Below are positions 49,330-61,864 of a stretch of 64,000 nt of DNA, one piece after another; position 1 is the stretch's first letter; every line of letters begins with the position of its first letter. A program made the position numbers and the translations under genes. The DNA comes from Anaeramoeba flamelloides (lineage: Eukaryota; Metamonada; Anaeramoebidae), in the NCBI GenBank assembly GCA_027625915.1, contig JANTQA010000060.1:930001-994000 (forward strand), given 5' to 3'. The notes beneath the pieces were generated by a model. That model was given only the letters and a program-made list of their open reading frames with translations, did not search any database and was not told the DNA's origin.

Positions 49330-52037
49330 GTTTTTTTACTTTTTTAAATTTTCTATTTTTTATGTAATTCTTCTTTCAAAATAAATGTCGTAATTTTTTT
49401 TAACAGTTTTTTTTATTTTTCTTGATTTTATTTTTAGACAAAAAATAAATATCTCTTGAGTATAGTATTGAATATTATAAGCTAATTTTTTTTATTATTA
49501 TAGATAACTTCAATTATTAAAAATATTTTTATTTAAAATTTGATTTTTAATGGGCCAATTATTATGAAAGATAGTTTACATCCACATATAAAAAAACTAT
49601 TTTAATTTTAATTTTTTTTTTTTCAGAACCAGTTAATAAATGAATAACCCGAAAATAATAGAATGGCAAACACGATATTAGAATTGAAAATCATCAAATA
49701 GATAATTAAAACAAACCATGAATTCTCAAAAAAAATAAAACCTTTTAAACAATTTTAGTACCCTTTTTTTAGAAAATCTCTTTGCAAAATTTTTCAATGT
49801 CTAGAGTAAATTAAAAATGTTTTAAATTTGATTTTTGAATAGGAAATATATTCCTTTTCTAAGAAATAACAGATCCTCAATTTTCTTAAAGTTCGATTTA
49901 GATTTTCAAAAATTTTGTTTTTTCATTATTGACTTTATATATAAAAAAATAAAGAAATACTACAAAAAGTAAAAAACAAAAAAAACAGTTGAATAAATGA
50001 GAAAAAATAATTCTAATCAATAAATTGAAATTTTATTGTGTATAGAATTTTTTTGATAATATCTATTGAGTTTGGTGAAATTTGAAAAAATAATTCTGAA
50101 ATCTAATTAAAATTTTATTTTGAGAACTATATCTAATTAAACTAATAGAATATGTTGAATTTCTTGAATAAAATTAAGCACTGTTGGCTGAAAAGGTGTT
50201 TATAATAAACACTATTGGTTTTTAACAGATCGAATTTTCGAATATTTTTAAATGTATTTTATTTGTTCATTTTAAAGCAAAAAATTAAATCAAAAAATTA
50301 TGTTGACTCTTAGAACTAAAATAATAGTTAATATATCATACAACCATCAAAAAAAAAACAGCGCAAGAATTAAAATAAATTGGTAAAGTGTACTATTCCA
50401 CAAAAAGACTTATAATTTGATTTTTTTTTTACAAATTGATATTCTTTCATGTTACTTTCATTTTCTTATTCTTTTATTTTCTTGAAAAAAAAAATAAAAT
50501 TCAAAATATTCCATCATTCAAAGAATAAAGCCCTTTTAAAAAAGCGAATACTATTTTTTTTTGGAATTTTCCATAATTAAAACATTGTTCAATTTTTATG
50601 TTTTTATCTAGTGAAAACTATTTTATTAAAAAGTTCTTATTTTCATATTATGTCCTCTACAGCTAATTTAAATATTAAAAGTTTGGTACCTGTCTTTATT
50701 AAAAAAGAAAATTTGAGAAAAGTTTTAACTCTGAAAAAGTTTTCACTATTTAAACATCAAAAAACTAATATAAAACTTGAAAAAAGTTCTCACATTTTGA
50801 CAATTGTTAAACGGAAAAATTTAAATTTAAAATTGATCTATTATTGAACAAAAAAGACGTAGAGATCTTGATGGTATCACTATAATTGATTATTTAATTA
50901 ATATTTCTTTATTCCACTTTCAGATAAAATTGCTTTTAGTTACATTTGGTTTGAACTTTGGTAAAAAAAAAAATGTATTATCAATTTTTCCCAAATACCA
51001 CCACAAATTAGTTGAAAAAAAACCACAAGATCTTCTCAAAATCAATTGGAAATTGTATCGTTTTTGGTTTTAATTTTGCTTTGATTAACAAGCTTCTGTA
51101 TCAAAATTGAATTTTGTTCTATTGATGAGAAAATATATTCCAAAAAACTCTCTTCTCCCACTCTTCGATTTCGCAGTAACTGCAAAACTAAATCTTGATT
51201 TTGAGTGAATTAAAGGTGGTGTTTGTTTAAAGTTTTGTAAAAGTAGGTAAAAATTTCCATTTTTAACTCAAACCAAAAGAAATAATTAATCCGACAAAAG
51301 TGTTCAAAATTTGTTCGTAATTCAGAGTGAGTGAACACAGAAGTGTTACCACTACATAAAAAATGTGTTGTATGGATCAATACGGTTCTTTTACAAATTT
51401 ATAAACAGAAATTATTCAAACCTGTTTTCCTCTTTTCCAATAAAAAGTCAAAAAAAATCAAACAAGATTGTCGTGAGCCCGTTTTATATTATTGGTTTTT
51501 AATTATTTAATAAAGATTCTTTGTAAGATTTGAAGATATATTTTTATTTGGTAAAATTTTCTCCATAAAGCAATAAGGAAAAAAGTGCAAAAAAATTCGT
51601 GAAAGTGAAGTCTTTTTCCCCAATAAAACATTCTGGTCTTTTGATAAGAAAAGAGGTTAAGAATTCTGGTTTTCGCGTTTGCAAATTTTTCTGATTCTCG
51701 AATTGTAATTGATTAAGATTCAAATCTAAGTGTTTTTCAACCACTCCTTGCAATTACTTTTTAGAATAATTTTTAATAAAGTAGCTTTTTTGTAAAATAT
51801 TCGTATAATTAAGTATATTGATTTTTCGAAAAAAAAATTTCTCTTATTCCAAAAAATAATCATTCACTTTAATCACACTCTTTACATCCATTTATCGAAT
51901 TAGTTGATGCTTTCTCTACTTGTTTTTTGTTTTTAACAATGAGTTCTAACATATAAATTCAAAATTTTTTCTTTTTACTTTAGCGAAAGGCTTTTCACAT
52001 TTTTATTCATCGTTAAATTTTTATACAACTTAGGCGA

Positions 52038-55000
52038 ATGTCTCTTGAAAAAATTGGGCCTTATGAAATTCGTAACTTACTCACCTCGCTTTTTATTTTA
52101 GCCACTCTTAAAATTGTTCTTAATTTCCAAATTTTTATTTAAACACATAACACAACTCCTTCACAAAACAACCAAAAACCAAAAAAACAAAAAGGATCAA
52201 CAATTGGAGTTGGTAGTTTCTCAAAAGGTTTGTTTTCTTGCAAAAAATCTGAACACACCTTCATCAGCATCAATTTACCTTACTCAATTTTTTCTTTTTT
52301 TTTTTTTTTTTTTTTTACTGTTTTCTTATTTCTCGAAAAAAAAAATTCTTCACAAAAGTCAAATTAGGATACAATCCCAAAACAAAACAAGAAGTGGCAA
52401 TAAAAATCATTTCCAAAAATAATCTTTTTTCTGATCCAAAAAATATGGAACGAGTTCGAAGAGAAACAGCGATTCAAAAACTGATCAACCACCCAAATGT
52501 TCTCAAATTATATGATGTTTATGATACCAAAAACCATTTATTTTTAATTCTTGAATATGTTTCTGGAGGTAACTATCAAAACCAAACCTTACTTTCTTTT
52601 CTTCAAACCTTTCTGTTTTTCCATTTATTCATTTTGGCAATTAATTTTTTAAAAAAAACATTTGCTTTTTTAAGTTAAAAGATCGATTTGGGTACTTTCT
52701 CAATCGTTATGGTTTTTATGAAAATTTGATTAAACTGATCAGAAAACAAATTTATAAAATCATTTCACAATTTTTATTGACCAAAACAAATAATACCTTT
52801 TTATATAATGTTGTGATCTAATTTTACCCATCAATTTTTCATCTTATAAATACCTTAAAAAAAAATTCTTTGATTATTAGGGGAACTTTTTGATTATATT
52901 CTTGAAAGTGGACGAGTCGAATCTGGACAGTCAAGGATTTTTTTCCAACAAATTATCTATGGTTTGGAACAAATGCATTCTTTTTCAATTTCTCATCGAG
53001 ATTTGAAACCTGAAAATCTCTTATTAGATGAAGATAATAATATCAAAATAGCAGATTTTGGAATGGCTAAAATGAATAAATCAGGTGGATTTCTCCAAAC
53101 TGCCTGTGGGTCACCACACTATGTCTCTCCTGAAATTATTAGGGTAATTATATTAAATTTATGCTTTTTTCAACTTTTTTAAATCTTAATATTTTTACCC
53201 CTTTTTGCAAAAACGAACTCCAAAAAATAATTGTTTGCCAAAAAACAATTATTCAAAAAAAAAAAAAAAAAAAATTAATTAATGTAATAAAATAGGGAAG
53301 AGGATATGAAGGAAGAAAATCAGACATTTGGAGCTGTGGGGTAATTTTATATACTTTATTGTGTGGGAGGTTACCTTTTTATCAAAAGGACTATAAAGAG
53401 TTGTTGTTGAACATTCGTAGAGGGTTCTACGAGTTCCCGAATTTTTTGGGCGAATTGGAAAAGGATTTGATTTCGAAAATGTTAGTTGTCAACCCTCGAA
53501 AAAGGATCACAATTGGCGAAATAAAAAGGCACCCTTGGTTTACTTTCAATTTCCCAAAAAACTACATCCCACCAAGACCACCAATTGACTTTGGCAATGA
53601 CATTGAAAAGCCCATCTTGTTAAAGGACATTGATTTCAAAATTGTACAAAATTTGTCACAATTGGGACTGATGGAGGGCAAACAAATCATGAGAAAATTG
53701 CAAAGCAGCAAGGCCAATTCAATCAAAATCTTTTACCGGTTTTATGAAAAGCATTCTCGCCAGCAAACAAAAAACGACGAAATTGTTCAAAAGAATACGA
53801 ATAAGAAAACGAAAAAGAAAAAGAAAACCCCTAAAAAAACCTTGTCAATTAAAACTAGAAAAAATTCCTTTACCAAGGTAAAGAGAAGTCAATTGACCCC
53901 AACGAAAAAAAACACAAAAAGCCCCAAGATCTCGTTAAAAATCCAAGACTCTGGATTCAAAGAGAGCAACAAGATCAAAAACGGAAACAAATATTCGAAA
54001 AATATGAAAAGCGAAAAAATATTGCATCTTTTCGACTTGATCGAAAAAACAGAAAAGCAAAACGATTTGGACCTTATCGAGTATTCGCAAATTATGAAAG
54101 AGTCCGAATTATTTGAAAGAAAGAAGGGTGATCACAAAAACAAAAAAAAACCACAGAATTTTCGCAATATTTCCTGGAACGATCAAGAAACGAAGAAGGC
54201 CTTTAATAATATGGGATCAAACAAATCAATGGATAACCTCAATGAGGTTTTGAACACCAAGTATAAGGATGTAAGATATACAAAATCAGATCCAATAACA
54301 ATAAACAATTATAATCGCGCTTCTTGCAGCGGGAAGAAGCCAAAAACAAGATCCTTGGGTACCAAAAAAGCCACTGAAACAAATCACCAAAAACAGAAAA
54401 AATTTCATTTAAAATCACCAATTTCAATCCGCAAATTAAAATTGAATTCCTTTCGAAAGAATAATAAAAAGCACCGAAATGTCTATGAAATGAAACTCAA
54501 GAAAAACTGCAAATGTAGTTGCAATTGCATCCAAAAGAACAAACAGGACATCTTCATCGATCTTGATTTCGAGCTTGAAGAAAAAAACCTCCAAAAGGGG
54601 TTTGAAAAAATGCGCAAACAAAACAATTACTTCCATAGCTACCACAACAGCAGTAGTGGCAGCGGTGTTAGCAGTGGTAGCAGTGGCAGTAGCGGTAGTA
54701 GCGGTGGTAGCCATCTTAACTACAGCGACGTGAGTAATACCTGCAGAAGTTCTGAAAAAAACCTGAATATTTCATCCTTATTCCTTAATATACCAAACAA
54801 CAACGACAATCCAAATACAATCCATTCTCCACTCCAGGAAGATGTTGACAACAGTGAAGTAGGATGGTTTGATCAAATCGTCAATAAAAAAGAACAAAAA
54901 AAATTAAATCACAAATTGAAAAAGCAATTGAGACAAGAGAAAAAGGGACTAATGAGCCAATTGAAAAAAAACCAAAACATCCCAATTTTCATTTGCCAAA

Positions 55001-55401
55001 ATAGGATCATCGCCTTAAGTTCTGCAAATTCCGTATTAGATCTAATCGTGGAACTGCAAACAGCCTTAACCATCTGTAATTACAATTGGAGTTACCCCAA
55101 TGTCAACACATTAAAGGGCAACATTGGTAAACTCCAAATTAAAACACAAATCATCGAAAAGGATTTTGATTCAATTTTGGATTTAGTTACATCAAAAATG
55201 TCCGATGTATATTCAAAATCAAAAATTTCACAAGAAGAAAAAATCAAAAAAATTAAGAATCAAGTCAATCAGAATTTAAGTGAAATGGACCCTAAAAAAG
55301 ACAGAAAATGGAAAATGGCAATAGAATTTGTTTGGAAAACTGGCTCTGCGAAAAAGTTTCTCGAAGAAACAAAAAATTTGATCCATTTCCTTTCCCAGTA
55401 A
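52038..55401 (+). CDS. SNF1/AMPK-related Ser/Thr kinase, BRSK/SAD-like
   Basis: Five exons: 52038-52071, 52195-52227, 52359-52568, 52881-53143 and 53296-55401; 2646 nt, 881 residues. The kinase domain (about 9-260) is rebuilt across four introns: Gly loop [16 protein letters not shown] lysine (about K38), [19 protein letters not shown]-loop [25 protein letters not shown]. The T-loop threonine matches the site used by LKB1-type upstream kinases. A UBA-like segment follows ([19 protein letters not shown]). The middle is basic and low-complexity with a Ser-Gly run (54650-54710). The C-terminal ~150 residues (from [29 protein letters not shown]; ending [15 protein letters not shown]) resemble a KA1/AIS-type end in position and character, but this is inferred. 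Exon 2 is only 33 nt and encodes most of the Gly loop. Confidence 0.92.
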
Positions 55402-55735
55402 CGAGAATTAGTATTATTATGGTTTCTTTTATTATCATTTATATTATTATTATTTATATTATTTTTATTATTTATTATCTTTGTTTTTCTTTTTTCTTTC
55501 TAGATTTTCACCTTTTTAGTCTTATAATATCAGCATGAATCCATATTTAGATTGTAGATTTAAAATTATATTTTTCATTTATGAAATTATTAGAATAGAA
55601 TTGATGGCAAATTATAAAAAATTATAAATTGCCTCTTTTTAATCGATTGAATTTAATTTATATTATTTTCAAATTGAAAATAAATTTCGAAATAGTTTTT
55701 GAAACTAATTTATTTTGTTTTTTCTATTTTTCATT

Positions 55736-56268
55736 TAAACCCCGTTCCAAAAATTTGGACACACCCAAAATCAAAAATAGGCAAAATAAAACCCAATTTA
55801 TTGTATTTTTTTCCAAACTTAATATAAAACTACATTTAAGTTACAAGGTATTAATGTTTTTATATGTAATCATTTTCAGCCAAATAAAAGAAAAAAATTT
55901 AAAACTCAAAAATAAAAACAGGTGTGTCCAAAATAATGAAACGAGCGGAACAAAAAATGTATTGGTAAATTTGTTGAAATTTCACCAACTATTGTTCATC
56001 GATCAAATGATAAGATACCATCTACCCATTGTATTTGATTTTCCAATTTAACAAACACAACACTAACCTTCTATCAACCATTGAAAAAAAATTTCGAGAT
56101 CTAACAAAACAGATTACGTAACTGCAAAAACGGAAATGAAAACAAAACAAAAAAGACAAAAAATGAAATAGTTTGTAAAATCAAATGATTTCCAATTTGA
56201 ATTTAAAGTACAGTAATGATGTTCTTTCAACTGTTTAAACTGTGTCCAAAATTTTGGAATTTAGTTTA
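55736..56268. mobile_element. Mariner-like MITE (family D), copy 2
   Basis: 533 bp with ends TAAACCCCGTTCCAAAAATT and, reversed, TAAACTAAATTCCAAAATTT, both followed by TGGACAC. Co-linear with 11799-12332 along its whole length (for example AATGAAATAGTTTGTAAAA and TTCTTTCAACTGTTTAAAC). Located about 335 bp after the kinase stop. Confidence 0.85.
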
Positions 56269-57239
56269 GTTTTGACTGTTATAAAAAAAATAAATATTAA
56301 GGCTAAAATATGTCAATTTTTTTTTTGAAAAAATTTAAAAAATTAATTGGTTACATTAGTAAAAATGATTGAATATATAAGAATTTTTAAAAAGTTAATA
56401 AAAATTCAAATTGAGATTAAAAATTTTTAAGGAGTATAGTATCTAACTGGGGGTTCTTTATTCCAATTACATAAAGATAGTTGAACAAGTATGTTGTAAA
56501 AATCAACTTTTTATTTTAAAAATAAATCTTAATTAAACCGGAAAATGAAGAAATATCACTTTTTTTCCTCTTTGTCATTTTAAATGTTATTTGTAAAATA
56601 CATAGTTCTTGGGATAGTTCTTTGAATTTTATACAAATTTCTTTGCGTATTTGAGTCCTTAACCCGTATACCCTATGCTATTTTTCATTTAATATAGTTT
56701 TCAGTTTCTAATAAGAATAACAATGAAAAATCGAAAAAAAAAATTGTAGATTTTCACAATTGCCTTATCTTGTTAAGAACCAAGTTTTTATCAAATACTT
56801 ATAAAATAATTCAGATTAAATATTAAGGACTGCCTCTGGAAATATTATTTACTAGATATGGATTGCCCTTAAAATATACTTTTATGCGTATATTTATCAC
56901 TTTTTATAACCAGAAATAAATTATTTGATTTTTAAGAAATTGTATTTGGATGACTTTGATGATACAATTGAAATCACAAAGAAACATAAGTTAGATTCTT
57001 TGTTTCTAAAATATTTCATTCCGAATTTAAATTTTTATCAACTTTTTAAAAATTCTCATGATTTTGATCAGTTTTACTAATGTAGACAATTAATTTTTTA
57101 ATTATTTTCAAAAAAAGATTGACATATTTTATGCCATAATAATTATTTTTTGGTGCGACAGTCACAACTAAATATAAAACTTTAATAATATTTTTCATTT
57201 ATTTTATAATATTGGAGAGAGTTAATTTAATAAAATTTT

Positions 57240-57830
57240 TAACTATTTGTAGTTAATTGTTTTTATATTTGAGAAATTAACCAAACATTCTTTAATTTTT
57301 GGTTTATTTCCCAAATTAAATAAAACAGCTTTTAATTTTTCCAGAATTTAAAAGAATTGAGTAAAATAATTGATTTTTCTCTATTCTCTCTAAAAAAATT
57401 TAAAAAGCGCTGTTAGGTTTTCTTGAGTTTTATTTTTATATGAAAAATCAATAGATTTTTGTTAGGTTTTTTTGAGTTTTCTATTTATTTGGAAAATCAA
57501 TAGACTTTCGTTAGGTTTTTTTGTGATTTCTATTTATTTGGAAAATTTATTGATTTTCATTAGGTTTTTTTGAGTTTTTTATTTATTTTTAAAGTGTTCT
57601 AGGTTTTTTTTTTTATTTTTCTATTTATTTGTAATATCAGTAGATTTTACAAATAAAATAGAAAACCTCAATAAAACATCCTTAATTTTTTTTTAAATTG
57701 ATATATTCACCGAAATTTCCAAAAATTTCATTTTCTTCTTCAATTAAAAGTAAACCTAGACACTTGAATACATTTTATGACACGTCAAGGCACACTTACT
57801 GAAACCCTGGACTTTTATTGATTTTTTTTT
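57240..57830. repeat. Palindrome-array repeat R1, fragment
   Basis: Contains TTGAGAAATTAACC...GGTTTATTTCCCAAATTAA hairpin arms, CCAGAATTTAAAAGAATTGAG, four or so tandem GTTAGGTTTT(T)...GAGTTTTCTATTTAT units and the inverse ACAAATAAAATAGAAAACCTC. Ends in a decayed CACTTGAATACA...GGCACAC spacer. Confidence 0.65.
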
Positions 57831-58183
57831 AAAATTCGTTATAATGTGTGTAGAAAATATTTATACTTATATTATAACTTTTCTTTTAATAATAAAAAGG
57901 AATAATTCTATTTTTACTGTTATTTCGAAAGTTCAATAAAATTTCCCCCTTTTTGTCTGAGACTTGAAATTTATTCATATTTTTTGATACTATTTTTAGT
58001 CTGGAAAATATAATATTTCATAGGAAATTTTCACTTAAAAAAATAAAAAGAGATAAAATATTTTTTTTAAACGGGTATAAGATAAGAGAAACAAAAGAGT
58101 TTAAGAATTAAAATCGAAAACTTAATTAAAAATGTATTTTTTGTAATTTCTAAAACTGAACTAAAAATATACAAATTAAGAAT

Positions 58184-58590
58184 ATATATATATATATATA
58201 GTTATAAGATTTAAACCCAAAAAGAAATTAGTAATTCTTGATTTAGAACACATATTAAAAAAACAAAAATTTTCAAAAAAAGAAAACGAAAATTGTAATT
58301 GGGAGGTAGAAATTTTAAAATTATTAAATGTACATCTTAATAATATAAGAGAAAACTCAACAATAAATAGTTCTGCGTGGAAAACACAGAAATTAATGAA
58401 AAATTATTAGATAAAATAACAATATAAAAAATTGTTGAGTTTCCAAGTACCCTAGAGTGCATATGTTTTTTTAATTTGAGAAATTAAAAGAAAATTTCAG
58501 AAAAATTCATTTAATTCTTAAATAATAAAAAAAAACCCAATAGCTATAATAGGAAATTAATTTCCTCCTTTCAAAATAAAAAAATAAAAA
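58184..58590 (+). mobile_element. 5'-truncated LINE copy, 3' end
   Basis: Begins after an AT run. It aligns to 18870-19510 (AAGATTTAAACCCAAAAAG, AATTGTAATTGGGAGGTAG, AGTTCTGCGTGG) with a deletion, and finishes with AGGAAATTAATTTCCTCC plus an A-rich tail. Same family as the copies at 9950-10940 and 18580-19530. Confidence 0.7.
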
Positions 58591-58638
58591 AAAACTGTTT
58601 GTTTTTTTTTTTTACTTATTGTATCAAATTTTTTTTAT

Positions 58639-59400
58639 CCTTTAAGGGATTAGTGTCACCATTGATTTCTCTTTAATCAAAGTATGTTGTAATTGGGCGG
58701 AAATGATATTAGTACACCATTGCTCAAATAGTTCTAAAAAATCTATTCTAAATCTTATTGCACAACAACTTATTACATTTTTTACTAATGATCACAATTA
58801 AAAAAGTTTCATTTTGAAAAAAATTTTTTTAATTCTTTTTCCAAATCTAAAAATAGAAACCCAAAATACAGTATTCCAGTATATAATAATTTAGATTTAG
58901 AACTTCCAAAAGTAACTATTTTATAATTTTTGAATTTCAAAGATTAACTCAATAATCATCAACATAAAAGCCCAAAGACTGATTAGTTTTGTTTGCTTTT
59001 GACAAAGATGCTTGTAAAATCAATATATTTGCATGATTTGAGAAATAATTTGTCAAAAAACTTTATTGGTTAATTATTTAATTTTTTAAAAAAAACGAAT
59101 TTTTTAGCAACTAATCTACATTTCACCATAAATTTAAGATGGATATTTTGCAACTGTGTCGTCTGAATATTGACAATTCGGCCTTTAAATATATGGAAAA
59201 ATACAGATTTTATTCTGAAATTGTTGGGGTTTTTTACTAATACATTGATCATTTTTAATTGATGAGATCAACAAATATTACTACTTGACTAATCGATTTT
59301 TTAGAGACATTTGAACCATGTAGTACTAATGTGATTAGACCCAATAACAACATTCTTTGATCCTAGACTTCTCCTTCGTTGACGCTAATCCCTTAAAAGG
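58639..59400. mobile_element. TIR element with ~100-bp imperfect inverted ends
   Basis: Left end CCTTTAAGGGATTAGTGTCA, right end (reversed) CCTTTTAAGGGATTAGCGTCA. Similarity continues inwards for about 100 bp: GTATGTTGTAATTGGG against GAATGTTGTTATTGGG, and ATATTAGTACACCATTG against ACATTAGTACTACATGG. The arms also resemble the left part of the R1 copy around 21900-22020. The centre (open frame 59070-59252, -) is not recognised. No clear target duplication. Confidence 0.65.
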
Positions 59401-59445
59401 TGAAAAAATTTTTTGGATTCGAATCATAATTTATTTAAGTTATAA

Positions 59446-60511
59446 TAAACTCAATTCCAAAAATTGGGGCACACCTTCAAAATCAATTTAATTCCAAGAA
59501 AAGTGATATTTGACTCTTAAATAGAAACATTAGATATTAACAATCAATGTAAATAATTTTAAAGTTAATTATTTATCATTTTTTTTCATTATTTTTTGAT
59601 TTTCGATTTTCAATAATTTTTTTGATTTTTTTTGTATTATTTTTTTTCAAATAAAAAAAAAATTTTCTTTTTTTTTCAAAACTTTTCGAAAATCTCAAAA
59701 TCACTTTAAAATGAAATTTAAAAGTTTTCATTCTGATCACAAAAAAAAATTTTTTTTTTTCTCTCAAAAAGAAAAAAGATTCTTTTTTTATTGAGAAAAA
59801 ATTTTTTTGAAAAAAAATCATGATATGGCGTGCTAGGGCACATGGCCTACAAACAGACCTTATTATCATTAATGGAAGTGTGAATACTGAATGTATTATT
59901 AATGATATTATCAAAAAAATCAAAGGAAATTCAACTCGCTAATTCAGAATAGAGTGAGTTGAAATGGATTTTCCAAAAGGATGGAGCTTGTCCACATACC
60001 TCAAAAAAAAAACCCAAACTTACTTAAATCGGGGATTTAATGTTCTGGACCCTTGACCCCCAATTCCACAAGATTTAAATCCAATGGGGAATTTATGGAT
60101 ACTAAACTGAAAAATTGTAACCAAAAAACGAAGAAGAATTTTTAAAATTTTCACTTATGTAAGAAATACTTTGAGTTGGGAAACCTAAGATAATTAGTAA
60201 ACTCTATATTTAAAACGATAGATTTAGTTATCAAAAGACAGGCTGAATCTATTGATAGTTTTTATTAATTTTTCTTTCAATAAAAATGGATTTTTTGGTA
60301 ACCGTGTTCCAAAAATAGGGGCACACTTTTTTTTATTTTTTCTTTTTTATTTTTCGAATTGAATTTAAAATTTACTATAAAATATATAAATAGTATTAAT
60401 TAAATATTTTCGGGTCTTTTATTATTTTAATGTTCAAATATCATGTATTTTGGAGTATATTTTTATTAATGTAATTTTTTTTTTGTGTCACATTTTTTGG
60501 AATTGAGTTTA
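59446..60511 (+). mobile_element. Tc1/mariner transposon, decayed
   Basis: Ends TAAACTCAATTCCAAAAA on the left and its near-inverse on the right, 1066 bp. The + strand encodes transposase pieces: MIWRARAHGLQTDLIIINGS and VNTECIINDIIKKIKG, then FQKDGACPHTSKKTQTYL, FNVLDP and QDLNPMGNLW. From the Asp of QKDG to the position after DLNPM there are 34 intervening residues, the DD34D/E spacing; the third acidic residue expected in DLNPIENLW is Gly here. There are stops and frame changes, so it is inactive. The N-terminal DNA-binding region cannot be traced. A second left-type end (GTTCCAAAAATAGGGGCACAC at 60305) inside it suggests a nested or rearranged copy. Confidence 0.85.
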
Positions 60512-61007
60512 TCTAAATATATGATCAAATATGGACCAAAAGAAATATATTGCATAATTTAGTTTTAAATCATAATTTTAGAGATAATTGACAATTATTA
60601 AGTACTTTTTTTTTAAGAATACAATTTTTTTTTTTGAAATTTTTCTTATCTTTGTTAACATTTTTTTTCTACAACTTTCCGAAAATTTTTTTTTACAAAC
60701 GCTATTACAAGATAATAAGTTGAAAGTTTTAAAACAATTTAAATACCAACTGGTATATTGAATTGAAATAAATAATTTGTACATTTCAAATTGCTTTAAA
60801 TCACATCAGTTGGTAAAAGTTTGCTTTTTTTACAAATAAATTATTTAAATTGAACGTCTAAAGATTTTATTATGAATAATCTTAACGATTCTTCTAATGG
60901 AATTTTATTACTTTGAGTCGACATCTCAACACACCCAAAAAAAAAAAATCAAAAAAGATAGGAAACACAAACAAACTCTAAAATATAATTTTAAAAAGGT
61001 AAGAGCG

Positions 61008-61230
61008 AAGCTAAATTTCATAAATAGAGGCACATTTTTTTATAGTTAAAAAAATTTTTTTTAATTGTTTTTTTTTTTGAATAATAATGTATTTTACTAA
61101 AGTTCTTAAAGATAATAACCAATAGAGATCAATAAAAAAATATATAGAATCATTGTATTTTTTGAAAGACAAACAAAAAAAGAAAAAAATAATTATAAAA
61201 AAGTTTGCCCCTAATTGTGAAATTTGGCTT
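61008..61230. mobile_element. Short MITE (family E) with ~26-bp TIRs
   Basis: Left AAGCTAAATTTCATAAATAG followed by AGGCACATT; right, reversed, AAGCCAAATTTCACAATTAG followed by GGGCAAACT. 223 bp and non-coding. The ends share a GGGGCAMA-type core with the mariner fossil and with R3, suggesting one superfamily. Confidence 0.65.
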
Positions 61231-61864
61231 TAAGAAAATCAAAAACTTATCAGCTTGAATAGAGTTTTTATATAATTTGGTGATTTTCCTTTTTAAAAAT
61301 GAATCTTTTTCCTTCGTCCTCAGAGAAGTTTTAAACAAAAGGATAAAAGAATATTCTATATATCTTTATGAAAATTTGAAACTTTAAGTAATACTATTGT
61401 TATCAAGATATGTGAAAAATTAGAACAATATAAATTAACAATTAAAAGTGAAACAGATACACCAGAAATCATTAGCAATATAGAAATCGTTATATGTAAT
61501 TTTGTGTATTGTATAAACAATCAACACATTTTTTAATCAAACAAAGATAATAATTACTAGATATTTGATTTCCTATTAACAAAAATATACAAAAAACAAA
61601 ACAAAAAAAGCATTAAATTCAATAAAATAGAAAATGGTCACACTTAAAAAAAATGAAATTTATCATTATTTTTTTAAAAATAAATTTAACAAAAAAAAAT
61701 CAAATATTAAGGTGCAAAATTTATGATAAATCAATTATAATCAATAATTGAAAACAATATATTAAATTCTTTAAACGAAAAAAAGAGAGAGGTGAATTTA
61801 TCAATAATTGGTTAAAGAATAATTATTTTTAATATTAAATACAAGCCAAATATTATTTGATTTT

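Larger units (their letters stand above)
46606..52037. other. 5.4-kb gene-poor region
   Basis: Holds a two-copy tandem repeat (47186-47322), an R3 repeat (47378-47660), a G17 run (48407-48423) and possible weak exons at 48424-48730 and 49195-49329. From 49650 to 52037 only A/T-rich sequence is seen, including the promoter side of the kinase gene. Confidence 0.5.
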
